Shown: positions 35,812-44,975 of the stretch, one piece after another
Layout: every line of letters begins with the position of its first letter
Numbering within the stretch: position 1 is the stretch's first letter
Source of the DNA: Parabacteroides sp. 52
GTDB taxonomy: Bacteria; Bacteroidota; Bacteroidia; Bacteroidales; Tannerellaceae
Length of the DNA stretch: 64,000 nt
Direction of reading: 5' to 3'
Assembly: GCF_010500925.1 (NCBI RefSeq)
Contig: NZ_QVMG01000001.1
Coordinates: 434,001-498,000 of the forward strand
Notes under the pieces: model-generated
What the model saw: the letters and a program-made list of their open reading frames with translations, nothing else
Told to the model about the DNA's origin: nothing
The model's database searches: none
Translations under genes and position numbers: made by a program

Positions 35812-37044
35812 ATGAAGTATAAATTATTAGTCTTAGACGTAGACGGAACTTTACTCAATGAAAAGAAAGAACTAACTCCCGGCACATATGCTGCCTTACT
35901 GAAAGTGCAACAGATGGGCATTCGTCTTGTTCTAGCTTCCGGCAGACCGACACATGGAGTTTTACCCATAGCCCAGGCTTTGGAGTTAGATAACTACGGA
36001 GGCTATATTATGTCCTATAATGGCGGACAAATATTCAATACGAAGACCGGTACTTTATTATTCGAAAAACGAATAAACCCGGAAATGATCCCCTACTTGC
36101 ATAAGAAAGCGAAGAAAAACAATTTCCCCATCTTCACCTATCAGCATGATAAGATTATCACAGATACTCCTGACAATATGCATATACAAAGAGAAGCTCA
36201 ATTAAATGGAATGCAAATTATAGGAGTCAATAATTTCCTGGAAGCTGTAGATTTCAGCCCATGTAAATGCATGTTGGTCAGTGACGACATCTCCTCCCTT
36301 ACCGGATTGGAGAATCATTGGAAGAAACGCTTAAATGGGGTATTGGATGTATTTCCCTCGGAAACCTATTTCCTGGAGGTCGTACCTACAGGTATAAACA
36401 AAGGAGATACACTTTCTTTTTTACTAGATCACCTGAACGTTAAAACAGAAGAGGTAATTGCTATCGGTGACGGTGTATGTGACATCCCTATGTTGCAGTT
36501 AGCCGGCATTGGCATTGCTATGGGAAATGCCAACGATGCCGTGAAAAGCTGTACCGATTATATGACTTTGACCAACGAAGAAGAGGGGGTGGCCGCCGCC
36601 ATCGAAAAAACAATACTGGCTGAAGTCCGTGCCACACAAATACCCTTAGCCGAACTCAATGCCCGTGCCAAACACGCTTTGATGGGTAATCTGGGGATTC
36701 AATATACGTATGCTTCTGAAGATCGTGTGGAGGCGACTATGCCAGTAGACGTACGCACCCGCCAACCTTTTGGCATTCTTCATGGAGGAGCCACCTTGGC
36801 ATTGGCCGAAACAGTCGCAGGCCTGGGATCCATGATTATTTGCAAACCGGATGAGATTGTTGTCGGAATGCAGGTTAGCGGCAACCATATGTCTTCTGCT
36901 TCAGAAGGAGACACCGTACGTGCTGTTGGTACAATTATTCATAAAGGCCGCTCCTCCCATGTATGGGATGTAAATATTTACACATCAACTGACAAATTAG
37001 TATCCTCCGTACGTGTTGTTAATAGTGTTATAAAGAAAAGATAA
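35812..37044 (+). CDS. Fusion of Cof-type HAD phosphatase and hotdog thioesterase (probable DHNA-CoA thioesterase)
   Basis: A 410-residue fusion. Residues 1 to about 270 are a Cof-type HAD hydrolase with the nucleophile motif DVDGTLLNEKKELTP (Asp9, Asp11), the cap domain, and GDGVCDIPML near the end. Residues from about 278 are a PaaI/4HBT-type hotdog thioesterase with QPFGILHGGATLALAETVAG (conserved HGG and Glu). Hotdog enzymes of this type hydrolyse 1,4-dihydroxy-2-naphthoyl-CoA (MenI role). Placement 3 bases upstream of menF, in front of menD, menB and menC-menE, makes that role likely for the second half. What the HAD half does is unknown; it could dephosphorylate an unrelated metabolite. 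Confidence 0.88.
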   Translation: MKYKLLVLDVDGTLLNEKKELTPGTYAALLKVQQMGIRLVLASGRPTHGVLPIAQALELDNYGGYIMSYNGGQIFNTKTGTLLFEKRINPEMIPYLHKKAKKNNFPIFTYQHDKIITDTPDNMHIQREAQLNGMQIIGVNNFLEAVDFSPCKCMLVSDDISSLTGLENHWKKRLNGVLDVFPSETYFLEVVPTGINKGDTLSFLLDHLNVKTEEVIAIGDGVCDIPMLQLAGIGIAMGNANDAVKSCTDYMTLTNEEEGVAAAIEKTILAEVRATQIPLAELNARAKHALMGNLGIQYTYASEDRVEATMPVDVRTRQPFGILHGGATLALAETVAGLGSMIICKPDEIVVGMQVSGNHMSSASEGDTVRAVGTIIHKGRSSHVWDVNIYTSTDKLVSSVRVVNSVIKKR

Positions 37045-37047
37045 AGG

Positions 37048-38112
37048 ATGAAGGAAGAGAAACTCATGGCCATTGACGCAGCCATTCAACAAAACAAAAG
37101 TTTTGCCATCTACCGTATTCCGGGAGAAAACCAACTTCGTTTCGTTGCAACAGATAACGATGCGATTCATACCTATTATGACATTGAAGCACTCAACCAA
37201 CAAATGGGTTTTGTAATTGCTCCTTTCCGTATTTCTGATGAATGTCCGATCTTGTGTTTACAAGGGAAAGAAGAAATATTGGACATACCGTCTATTATGT
37301 TATCGGAAGATAATCATTTTTCTCACCAGCCTGTCCCCCAAACTTCACCGGGATACCTAAAACGTTTTCATAAATTTATTACTCCACTAAGGGAAAAAAA
37401 ACTGGATAAACTGGTGCTTTCCCGACAGGTAATAACAGACCGTACGGAAGATTTTTCACCTGCTCTTGCTTTTCTGAGAGCCTGTCAACGTTATGTCCGT
37501 TCGTATGTATACTTATTTCATACCCCGCAGACAGGTACTTGGTTAGGCAGTACTCCGGAGATCTTGTTATCTGGTGAGAAAGGGAGTTGGTATACCGCAG
37601 CTCTAGCAGGCACCCAGCCATTAATAAATGGAAAACTGCCTTTGATTTGGAGTGAAAAGAATTACGAAGAACAACAATTGGTTGTCACCTATATTCACAA
37701 CCAATTAAAATCCGCCGGCATAACCCCGGAAGAATATGGTCCTTATGCAGTTCAGGCAGGTGAATTATCTCATTTAAAAAGCGATTTCCGTTTCTCTCTT
37801 CCTGACAATAATTACCTGGGAGATCTATTGAAATTATTACATCCGACTCCAGCCGTTTGCGGTCTTCCGCGTGAAGAGGCTTATCGGTTTATCCTATACA
37901 ACGAAGGTTATGACCGCCGTTATTATTCCGGCTTCCTCGGATGGCTTAATCCGGAAGGTAAAAGCGACTTATATGTAAATCTCCGTTGTATGGAAATAGA
38001 AGAGAAAAGATTAAAACTATATGCCGGAGGAGGTTTACTTCCTTCTTCTACTGCGACTGAAGAGTGGCAGGAAACGGAAGATAAACTGAGAACAATGAAA
38101 GCACTCATTTGA
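37048..38112 (+). CDS. menF: Isochorismate synthase
   Basis: A 354-residue chorismate-binding enzyme that converts chorismate to isochorismate, the first menaquinone-specific step. It has LDKLVLSRQV, the WLGSTPEILLSG motif, the acid/base region, and the C-terminal CGLPREEAYRFI and GYDRRYYSGFLGW motifs with Mg-binding glutamates. It is shorter than E. coli MenF at the N-terminus, as is usual in Bacteroidetes. It begins 3 bases after the HAD-hotdog stop and precedes menD by 82 bases. Confidence 0.93.
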   Translation: MKEEKLMAIDAAIQQNKSFAIYRIPGENQLRFVATDNDAIHTYYDIEALNQQMGFVIAPFRISDECPILCLQGKEEILDIPSIMLSEDNHFSHQPVPQTSPGYLKRFHKFITPLREKKLDKLVLSRQVITDRTEDFSPALAFLRACQRYVRSYVYLFHTPQTGTWLGSTPEILLSGEKGSWYTAALAGTQPLINGKLPLIWSEKNYEEQQLVVTYIHNQLKSAGITPEEYGPYAVQAGELSHLKSDFRFSLPDNNYLGDLLKLLHPTPAVCGLPREEAYRFILYNEGYDRRYYSGFLGWLNPEGKSDLYVNLRCMEIEEKRLKLYAGGGLLPSSTATEEWQETEDKLRTMKALI

Positions 38113-38194
38113 TTGAAAATGAAAGATTAAAAACAAAGTATGAATACCTACAGTCTTTCTGATCTTGCATTTTCAACGTCCAATTATAAAAAAG

Positions 38195-39859
38195 ATGTAC
38201 TCTGATAAAAAAAATATCCTTCAACTTGTCGCCCTATTAAAAGAGCACGGTGTAAAAAATGTAGTATTATGCCCGGGAAGCCGGAACTCACCAATCGTTC
38301 ATACCTTGGCCAATCATCCTTTCTTCTCCTGTCATTCGGTAACAGATGAACGGAGTGCCGGTTTCTTTGCCATCGGTTTGGCTTTGCATGGAGGAAAACC
38401 CGCTGCTGTTATATGTACCTCAGGAACAGCCTTATTGAATATTCATCCGGCTGTAGCAGAAGCCTTTTATCAACAAGTACCCTTGATTGTTATATCCGCA
38501 GACCGCCCAGCTCGCTGGATTGGACAAATGGATGGACAAACAATACCCCAACCCGGCGTATTCGGCTCATTGGTGAAAAAATCAGTGAACCTGCCGGAAA
38601 TACAAACAGAAGAAGATCTATGGTACTGTAACCGGTTAATCAACGCAGCTCTCCTGGAATTAAATCATCATGGAAAAGGGCCGGTACACATCAATATACC
38701 TCTTTCAGAACCTTTATTTGAATTTACAACCGACACATTACCTGATGTGCGTGTGATCACCCGCTATCAGGGACTAAACGTATACGACAAAGATTACAAT
38801 GAATTGATCACACGCCTAAACAAATACAACAAACGTATGATGATCGTAGGGCAAATGACCTTGATCTACCTGTTTGAGAAAAAAATAAGCAAACTGCTTT
38901 ACAAACATTTTGCCTGGCTGACAGAACACCTGAGCAACCGAACGATACCCGGTCTTCCTCTAAAAAACTTCGATGCAACCATCTATGCTCTTCCGGAAGA
39001 ACAACTGGAAAAAATCAAACCGGAGTTAGTTATTACCTATGGGGGACATATCGTATCCAAACGGTTGAAGAAGTATCTGCGCACCCACCCTCCGAAAGAA
39101 CATTGGCATGTATCCCCGGACGGCGAAGTAGTCGATTTGTATGGTTCGCTGACGACGGTTATTGAGATGGATCCCTTTGAATTCTTAGAAAAGATAGCCT
39201 ATCTATTAGAAAACAAACCCTGCACTTATCCCCAACTATGGGAGAATATAGCAAAGACCATTCCGGAACCGGAATTCCCCTATTCCGAAATGCATGCGAT
39301 TGGAAATTTGATGAAGGTTTTGCCGGAAGTATCTGCCCTGCATTTGGGTAATAGCTCCACGGTACGATATGCACAATTGTTTAATATACCAGAGACTGTT
39401 GAAGTATGTTGTAACCGGGGTACTGCCGGCATTGACGGCTCCTTATCCACTGCTTTAGGATATGCCTCTGCATCCGACAAGATTAATTTTATCGTGATCG
39501 GTGACCTTAGCTTCTTTTACGACATGAATGCGCTCTGGAATGGACATATACGAAACAATGTACGCATCCTCTTACTCAATAACGGAGGAGGAGAAATCTT
39601 TCAGACACTCCCTGGGTTTAATATGACAGAACAGACACACTCGTATGTCACAGCCTCCCATAACACCTCGGCACAGGGATGGGCACAAGAAAGAGGTTTT
39701 CAATATATGTCTGTCCACAACAATACGGAACTGACTCAGGCAATGGCTATATTCTCCCAACCGGAAGAAAGCGAAAAGCCTATCTTACTGGAAGTTTTTA
39801 CAGACAAAGCAGAAGATGTGCGCCTATTGAAAGAGTATTACCATCAACTCAAAAAATAA
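38195..39859 (+). CDS. menD: 2-succinyl-5-enolpyruvyl-6-hydroxy-3-cyclohexene-1-carboxylate synthase
   Basis: MenD is a thiamine diphosphate enzyme that joins isochorismate and 2-oxoglutarate. The 554-residue protein from ATG 38195 ([19 protein letters not shown]) shows [15 protein letters not shown], the ThDP-activating Glu in [15 protein letters not shown], and [14 protein letters not shown]. The Mg/ThDP motif region [12 protein letters not shown]...NNGGGEIF is also present. A TTG-started extension to 38165 is rejected because the ATG has an AAAAAG context. menB starts 9 bases after the stop. Confidence 0.96.
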   Translation: MYSDKKNILQLVALLKEHGVKNVVLCPGSRNSPIVHTLANHPFFSCHSVTDERSAGFFAIGLALHGGKPAAVICTSGTALLNIHPAVAEAFYQQVPLIVISADRPARWIGQMDGQTIPQPGVFGSLVKKSVNLPEIQTEEDLWYCNRLINAALLELNHHGKGPVHINIPLSEPLFEFTTDTLPDVRVITRYQGLNVYDKDYNELITRLNKYNKRMMIVGQMTLIYLFEKKISKLLYKHFAWLTEHLSNRTIPGLPLKNFDATIYALPEEQLEKIKPELVITYGGHIVSKRLKKYLRTHPPKEHWHVSPDGEVVDLYGSLTTVIEMDPFEFLEKIAYLLENKPCTYPQLWENIAKTIPEPEFPYSEMHAIGNLMKVLPEVSALHLGNSSTVRYAQLFNIPETVEVCCNRGTAGIDGSLSTALGYASASDKINFIVIGDLSFFYDMNALWNGHIRNNVRILLLNNGGGEIFQTLPGFNMTEQTHSYVTASHNTSAQGWAQERGFQYMSVHNNTELTQAMAIFSQPEESEKPILLEVFTDKAEDVRLLKEYYHQLKK

Positions 39860-39868
39860 TAAAATCAT

Positions 39869-40693
39869 ATGACAACAAAAAGAGAGTGGACCTCCATCAA
39901 AGAATACGAAGATATCTTATTTGATTTTTATAACGGGATTGCCCGGATTACAATCAACCGCCCCCGTTACCGTAATGCCTTTACCCCTACCACTACCGGT
40001 GAAATGAGTGATGCCTTGCGGATTTGCAGGGAAAGGGCTGAAATAAATATTGTAGTAATCACGGGTGCCGGAGATAAAGCCTTTTGCTCAGGAGGAGATC
40101 AAAATGTCAAAGGTTTTGGGGGATATATCGGTAAAGATGGCGTACCCCGCCTAAGCGTATTGGATGTACAAAAACAAATCCGTTCAATACCCAAACCGGT
40201 AATCGCCGCCGTAAATGGTTACGCTATTGGAGGAGGACATGTATTACACGTCGTTTGTGACCTCTCAATAGCTTCCGAGAATGCAATATTCGGACAAACA
40301 GGTCCCCGCGTGGGTAGTTTTGATGCCGGATTCGGCTCTTCCTACCTGGCACGCGTTGTTGGTCAGAAGAAAGCGCGCGAGATATGGTTTCTCTGCCGGC
40401 AGTACAATGCACAGGAAGCGTTGGAAATGGGACTCATAAATAAGATTGTACCCTTGGATCAACTCGAAAATGAGTATGTTCAATGGGCTGAAGAGATGAT
40501 GCTCCTGAGTCCATTGGCTCTACGTATGATCAAAGCCGGACTAAACGCCGAACTGGATGGACAGGCAGGCATACAAGAACTGGCTGGAGATGCCACCATG
40601 CTCTACTATATGACAGAAGAAGCCCAAGAAGGCAAACAGGCCTTCCTGGAAAAACGCAAACCAGACTTCAAGAAATACCCGAAGTTTCCCTGA
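39869..40693 (+). CDS. menB: 1,4-dihydroxy-2-naphthoyl-CoA synthase
   Basis: A 274-residue crotonase-fold enzyme that cyclises o-succinylbenzoyl-CoA. It has the oxyanion-hole segments [15 protein letters not shown] and [19 protein letters not shown], the MenB-specific [18 protein letters not shown] loop with the catalytic Asp, and a C-terminal [21 protein letters not shown] tail (written in part). The VGSFDAG motif separates MenB from ordinary enoyl-CoA hydratases. The stop lies inside a small hairpin. About 106 bases of repeat-rich DNA separate it from the menC-menE fusion. Confidence 0.97.
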   Translation: MTTKREWTSIKEYEDILFDFYNGIARITINRPRYRNAFTPTTTGEMSDALRICRERAEINIVVITGAGDKAFCSGGDQNVKGFGGYIGKDGVPRLSVLDVQKQIRSIPKPVIAAVNGYAIGGGHVLHVVCDLSIASENAIFGQTGPRVGSFDAGFGSSYLARVVGQKKAREIWFLCRQYNAQEALEMGLINKIVPLDQLENEYVQWAEEMMLLSPLALRMIKAGLNAELDGQAGIQELAGDATMLYYMTEEAQEGKQAFLEKRKPDFKKYPKFP

Positions 40694-40708
40694 TTAGAAT
40701 CAGGGAAA
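40685..40708 (+). terminator. Hairpin overlapping the menB stop (weak terminator candidate)
   Basis: TTTCCCTGATT pairs perfectly with AATCAGGGAAA around two bases and includes the TGA stop of menB. It is not followed by a T run, so it may shield the mRNA end and not stop transcription. Confidence 0.4.
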
Positions 40709-40710
40709 CT

Positions 40711-40868
40711 AATTGACAATTGACAATGAAAAGAGAAGTTGACAATGAAAAGAAAAGAGAGAAAAGAAAGGATTTAAAGAAAGAACAAAATAAAAAACAT
40801 TGATTCACAAGAAACACCCCTACACGCTCTCCTCTCATTGTCAATTGTCAATTGTCAATTGTCAATTG
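40711..40868. repeat. CAATTGACAATTGA-type repeats in inverted orientation between menB and menC-menE
   Basis: AATTGACAATTGACAATG at 40711-40728, followed by a second TTGACAATGAAAAG at 40739-40752, faces a tandem run of TTGTCAA units (CATTGTCAATTGTCAATT onward) at 40836-40868. The left copy is the reverse complement of the right, so they could form an arm of about 17 bases. The right copy runs directly into the menC reading frame, encoding HCQLSIVNCQL. Confidence 0.8.
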
Positions 40869-42962
40869 AAGTTCCGGCAACCAGCCGGAACTTCCCGCGG
40901 CTCTTACCATGTCCGGAAAGTCTGGTATGTACTTATTCACTCAACAGAAAAGCCGGAAAAATGGGGAATCGGGGAATGTGCGCCTTTACCCGATCTGAGC
41001 ATAGACGCACTTCCTGATTATGAATATATCCTAGCCAAGGCCTGCCGGCAGATTGAAAAAGTGGGTAGGCTGGATACCGAAGCCCTTCGCTCCTACCCGT
41101 CGATCTTGTTTGGACTGGAAACAGCCATACGGCACTTCGAAACAGGTAGTTTTATTTTATGGGATACCCCTTTCTCCCAAGGGAAAATAGGGATCCCTAT
41201 AAACGGATTGATCTGGATGGGGGACTACCGCAAGATGCTGGATCAAATCGAGGCTAAGATGAATACCGGGTACCGATGCATCAAATTAAAGATTGGCGCC
41301 ATCCGCTTTGAGGAGGAGTTGGAGCTTCTTCGACATATCCGAAAACATTATTCAGCCAACGATATAGAACTGCGGGTAGATGCCAACGGAGCCTTTTCTC
41401 CAAAGGATGTGATGGAGAAACTGGAGAAACTAGCCGAACTGGATATCCATTCCATTGAACAACCCATACGAGCCGGTCAATGGAAAGAAATGGCAGAATT
41501 GACTACAAAGAACCCACTTCCTATTGCTTTAGATGAAGAGTTAATCGGCTGTTTTACCCCAGAAGAAAAAAGAGATTTACTGGAAAAGATACATCCTCAA
41601 TATATTATTCTCAAGCCCTCACTGCATGGAGGCATACAAGGTTGTACCGAATGGATAGAAGAGGCCGAACGCCTGCAGATAGCCTGGTGGGTCACTTCTG
41701 CTCTTGAATCTAATATCGGGCTCAATGCCATTGCCCAATGGTGCGCCACCTGGAACAATCCTTTACCGCAGGGATTAGGTACCGGACAACTGTTTACGGA
41801 CAATGCCGAAATACCCCTTCTTATCCGAAAAGATTGCCTGTGGTATGATCCACTGGGTAAACACATCTCCCTCCCGAAGCAGAAAGAACAGATATTGATG
41901 ATCGAAGGAAAAATATTTTCCATTGCTGAAATACGAAGAAAGGCGAACCTTCAGACTGAAGAGACAGCTCTTATCTGGAAAAATCTGTATGCGTTCTTAC
42001 TCGAATGGTTCAACGAATCTCCTGTTATCACCGTGCAAACATCCGGATCCACGGGAGAACCCAAACAAATAACCGTACGGAAAGAACAAATGAAACAGAG
42101 TGCCCGCCTGACCTGTTCCTACCTGAATTTAAAACCGGGGGATAAAGCTTTCTTATGTATGCCACTACAATTTATAGGAGGTAAGATGATGGTGGTACGA
42201 GCTATTACACACGGGCTGGATCTATGGGTCACGACTCCTTCCGGTCATCCCTTTTCAGAGAAGATGCCAATTGTACATTTAGCAGCAATGACACCTATGC
42301 AGGTATATAATACCTTGCAGGTACCAGAGGAGGCGGAACGATTGAGAGCGGTTGAAAATCTCCTGATCGGTGGAGGAGCGATTGACGGACATCTTGAAGA
42401 AATGCTCTCATCTTTTCCCAACCCTATTTATTCAACTTATGGGATGACAGAGACACTGTCGCATATTGCACTCCGCCGTTTAAACGGAACAGAGGCTTCT
42501 CCTTATTACAAAGCTTTCCCCTCCGTGAAGCTTTCCCTTTCAGTAGAGGAAACACTTGTCATCGATGCCCCCCTTTTATCGGATGATATACTCACGACAA
42601 ATGACCGGGTCCAACTACTCCCGGATGAGAAGCAGTTCCTCATCCTGGGCCGCAAAGACAATGTTATTAACAGCGGAGGCATAAAAATACAGATAGAAAA
42701 AATCGAAGAGATACTGCGTACTGTTATAACTGTTTCTTTTGCTATCACATCGGTAATACACCCTCAATGGGGAGAAGCGATGGTGTTATTTATTGAAAAA
42801 GAATACGATTCGTCTCTCCCGGAAAGAATATCCGGCATTTTACCTAAAACACAGCGTCCCAAACACATATGGGTAACCGATAATATACCGCTAACCGGTA
42901 CGGGTAAAACAGACCGGGCCGCCTGCAAGAGGTTGGCAAACGAGATATTTAAATCATTCTAA
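40800..42962 (+). CDS. Fused o-succinylbenzoate synthase (MenC) and o-succinylbenzoate-CoA ligase (MenE)
   Basis: One uninterrupted frame of up to 720 residues. Residues about 21-345 are MenC: FRQPAGTSRG, the KLK lysines (162, 164), metal ligands Asp194, Glu220 and Asp245, and Lys272, all in enolase-superfamily order. Residues about 367-720 are MenE: TSGSTGEPKQITV (414 on), YSTYGMTETLSHIALRR, LGRKDNVINSGG and PLTGTGKTDR with the catalytic Lys. MenC makes o-succinylbenzoate and MenE activates it for MenB. No ATG exists near the MenC N-terminus. Candidates are TTG 40800 (with an A-rich upstream), TTG 40845 and TTG 40866; the last two are inside the repeat. MenH is not in this cluster. Confidence 0.9.
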   Translation: MIHKKHPYTLSSHCQLSIVNCQLKFRQPAGTSRGSYHVRKVWYVLIHSTEKPEKWGIGECAPLPDLSIDALPDYEYILAKACRQIEKVGRLDTEALRSYPSILFGLETAIRHFETGSFILWDTPFSQGKIGIPINGLIWMGDYRKMLDQIEAKMNTGYRCIKLKIGAIRFEEELELLRHIRKHYSANDIELRVDANGAFSPKDVMEKLEKLAELDIHSIEQPIRAGQWKEMAELTTKNPLPIALDEELIGCFTPEEKRDLLEKIHPQYIILKPSLHGGIQGCTEWIEEAERLQIAWWVTSALESNIGLNAIAQWCATWNNPLPQGLGTGQLFTDNAEIPLLIRKDCLWYDPLGKHISLPKQKEQILMIEGKIFSIAEIRRKANLQTEETALIWKNLYAFLLEWFNESPVITVQTSGSTGEPKQITVRKEQMKQSARLTCSYLNLKPGDKAFLCMPLQFIGGKMMVVRAITHGLDLWVTTPSGHPFSEKMPIVHLAAMTPMQVYNTLQVPEEAERLRAVENLLIGGGAIDGHLEEMLSSFPNPIYSTYGMTETLSHIALRRLNGTEASPYYKAFPSVKLSLSVEETLVIDAPLLSDDILTTNDRVQLLPDEKQFLILGRKDNVINSGGIKIQIEKIEEILRTVITVSFAITSVIHPQWGEAMVLFIEKEYDSSLPERISGILPKTQRPKHIWVTDNIPLTGTGKTDRAACKRLANEIFKSF

Positions 42963-42977
42963 TAAACATAAACATAT

Positions 42978-44951
42978 ATGTCAATGAAAAGGTCTCTATT
43001 ATTTATTGTATTTAGTCTCATGGCTTTATCGTTTGCTTTCGGGCAAACAGACGATAATTGTCAATTTCCACAGGATCCCACCCAGGAAATAGTAAAAACC
43101 TATGCCGGTTATGACTGTTTAGTCTTATTGGATAGCACATCGGTATCTGTTCAACCGACAGGCTCTGGCACTTTTTCCATCTATAAAAGTGTCAAGATAC
43201 AAACACCTAAGGGGGCAGTAAAAAACCGAATCATTACATACGATTACGATCCACTGACAGCCTTCGCCGAGTTTCGTTATGCAACGATCTACCGGGCCAA
43301 TGGCGACATTATCAACCTGGATGTAACACAGGCATGTGATTATGCGGCACCTGCCAGAGCAATCTATTGGGGTGCCCGTCAGATCATGTTAGAGATTGGT
43401 CGTTTATACCCCGGAGATGTAGTAGAATATATGATTCATAAAAAAGGCTTTACCTATGCCCTGTTGACAAACGGGCTGGAGGATGATTCCCGTTTTATCC
43501 CTCCCATGCGTGGTCAGTTCTATGACATCGTCCCTTTCTGGGTGGAAGACCCGACACTTCGGAAAGTATATACAGTAAATGTACCCCAAGAAAAGGAGTT
43601 ACAATTCCAATTCTACCAGGGAGAATGTTCTTCTTCTGTCTATTGGGAAGGGAACAACAAAACGTATACTTTCGCTATAAACAACGCCCTGCCGTTCAAA
43701 CGGGAAGCCAATATGGTTGATTTGTTTGATGCTGCTCCTAAACTCTTTATGTCTTCCACCCCAAATTGGGTCGAAAAATCCCTTTGGTTTAATAAGGTGA
43801 ATGAAGACTATGGTAGTTTCGCCCCTTTGGCTGAGGCACAACAAAAGGTAAACGAACTGATCAAAGGGAAGAAGACAGAGATGGAGAAAATTGCCGCACT
43901 GACCCATTGGGTAGCGGATAACATCCGCTATTCCGGCATCTCCATGGGAGAAGGAGAAGGTTTTACCCTGCACAATACAAAAATGAATTATACAGACCGT
44001 TGTGGGGTTTGTAAGGATATTGCCGGCACATTAATCTCTTTCCTTCGCATGGCCGGTTTCGAAGCCTACCCGGCAATGACTATGGCAGGAAGCCGTGTAG
44101 AAAAGATTCCTGCCGACCATTTCAACCATTGCGTTGCTGTTGTCAAATTAGCCAATGGCACATACATGCCATTAGACCCGACATGGGTTCCTTTCTGCCG
44201 GGAACTTTGGAGCAGTGCCGAACAACAACAAAACTATTTACCCGGTGTTCCGGAAGGATCCGATATATTAATTACACCCGTATCTGCCCCTGAAAATCAT
44301 TACGTACGTATAAAGTCAAACAACCGGATAGACAACAAAGGCACCCTTTATGGTGAATTTACCATCACCGCCGAAGGACAGTCCGACAGCAACATCCGTC
44401 GTATCTTTACCCGGGGCTGGCAAACAGACTGGATAAACACGTTGGAAAAAGAATTACTGGCGGTCTCTGCCAAAGCCCAATTAAAGAAGGTTGATTACGG
44501 TAAAAACCCCAAAGACTACCAGGCTGCACCTATCAAGATCACATTCAGTTATGAGATTCCTGCATATGCCCTGGTAACAGAGAACGAATTGGTGTTTAAA
44601 CCGATGGTAATGAATAACCTCTATAGTTCCGTACAAAGTTTCCTGCGCATAGACACCCGCCTGGAAAAAAGAAACTACGGCTTCAAAGATGCCTGCTCCC
44701 GCCTGGTGGAATTAGATGAAACGATCCGGTTACCTAAAGGTTTCCATTTGGTAAGTAAACCGAAAGAGGATCATTTACAAAATAACAGCGCTACCTTTAC
44801 AGGTTCACTCCAACAGGAAGGAGACAAAATAAAGCTCCTCAATTCATTGGCATTAAAGAAACGCGTATACGAGGCTTCCGACTGGGAGGGTTTCCGTACA
44901 GCAGTGAATGCCTACAAAAAGTATGGTGATTATATAATCCTGAAAAAGTAA
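42978..44951 (+). CDS. Exported DUF3857/transglutaminase-like protein (active-type)
   Basis: A 657-residue exported protein with signal peptide MSMKRSLLFIVFSLMALSFAFG. An N-terminal DUF3857 beta domain (about residues 50-230) precedes a transglutaminase-like domain at about 290-420. The putative catalytic triad is present: Cys in DRCGVCKDIAGTLISFLRM, His in DHFNHCVAVVKL and Asp in MPLDPTWVPF. The C-terminal third is another beta domain. The substrate of these Bacteroidetes proteins is unknown. It is 24 bases upstream of a paralogue that lacks the Cys, so the two likely work together. It starts 15 bases after menC-menE. Confidence 0.85.
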   Translation: MSMKRSLLFIVFSLMALSFAFGQTDDNCQFPQDPTQEIVKTYAGYDCLVLLDSTSVSVQPTGSGTFSIYKSVKIQTPKGAVKNRIITYDYDPLTAFAEFRYATIYRANGDIINLDVTQACDYAAPARAIYWGARQIMLEIGRLYPGDVVEYMIHKKGFTYALLTNGLEDDSRFIPPMRGQFYDIVPFWVEDPTLRKVYTVNVPQEKELQFQFYQGECSSSVYWEGNNKTYTFAINNALPFKREANMVDLFDAAPKLFMSSTPNWVEKSLWFNKVNEDYGSFAPLAEAQQKVNELIKGKKTEMEKIAALTHWVADNIRYSGISMGEGEGFTLHNTKMNYTDRCGVCKDIAGTLISFLRMAGFEAYPAMTMAGSRVEKIPADHFNHCVAVVKLANGTYMPLDPTWVPFCRELWSSAEQQQNYLPGVPEGSDILITPVSAPENHYVRIKSNNRIDNKGTLYGEFTITAEGQSDSNIRRIFTRGWQTDWINTLEKELLAVSAKAQLKKVDYGKNPKDYQAAPIKITFSYEIPAYALVTENELVFKPMVMNNLYSSVQSFLRIDTRLEKRNYGFKDACSRLVELDETIRLPKGFHLVSKPKEDHLQNNSATFTGSLQQEGDKIKLLNSLALKKRVYEASDWEGFRTAVNAYKKYGDYIILKK

Positions 44952-44975
44952 TCTAACCTAATAACAACATTTATT

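Noticed and set aside
40685..40708. Hairpin at the menB stop as a full transcription terminator
   Set aside because: No T run follows, and the next gene continues the same pathway in the same direction. It is kept only as a weak candidate.
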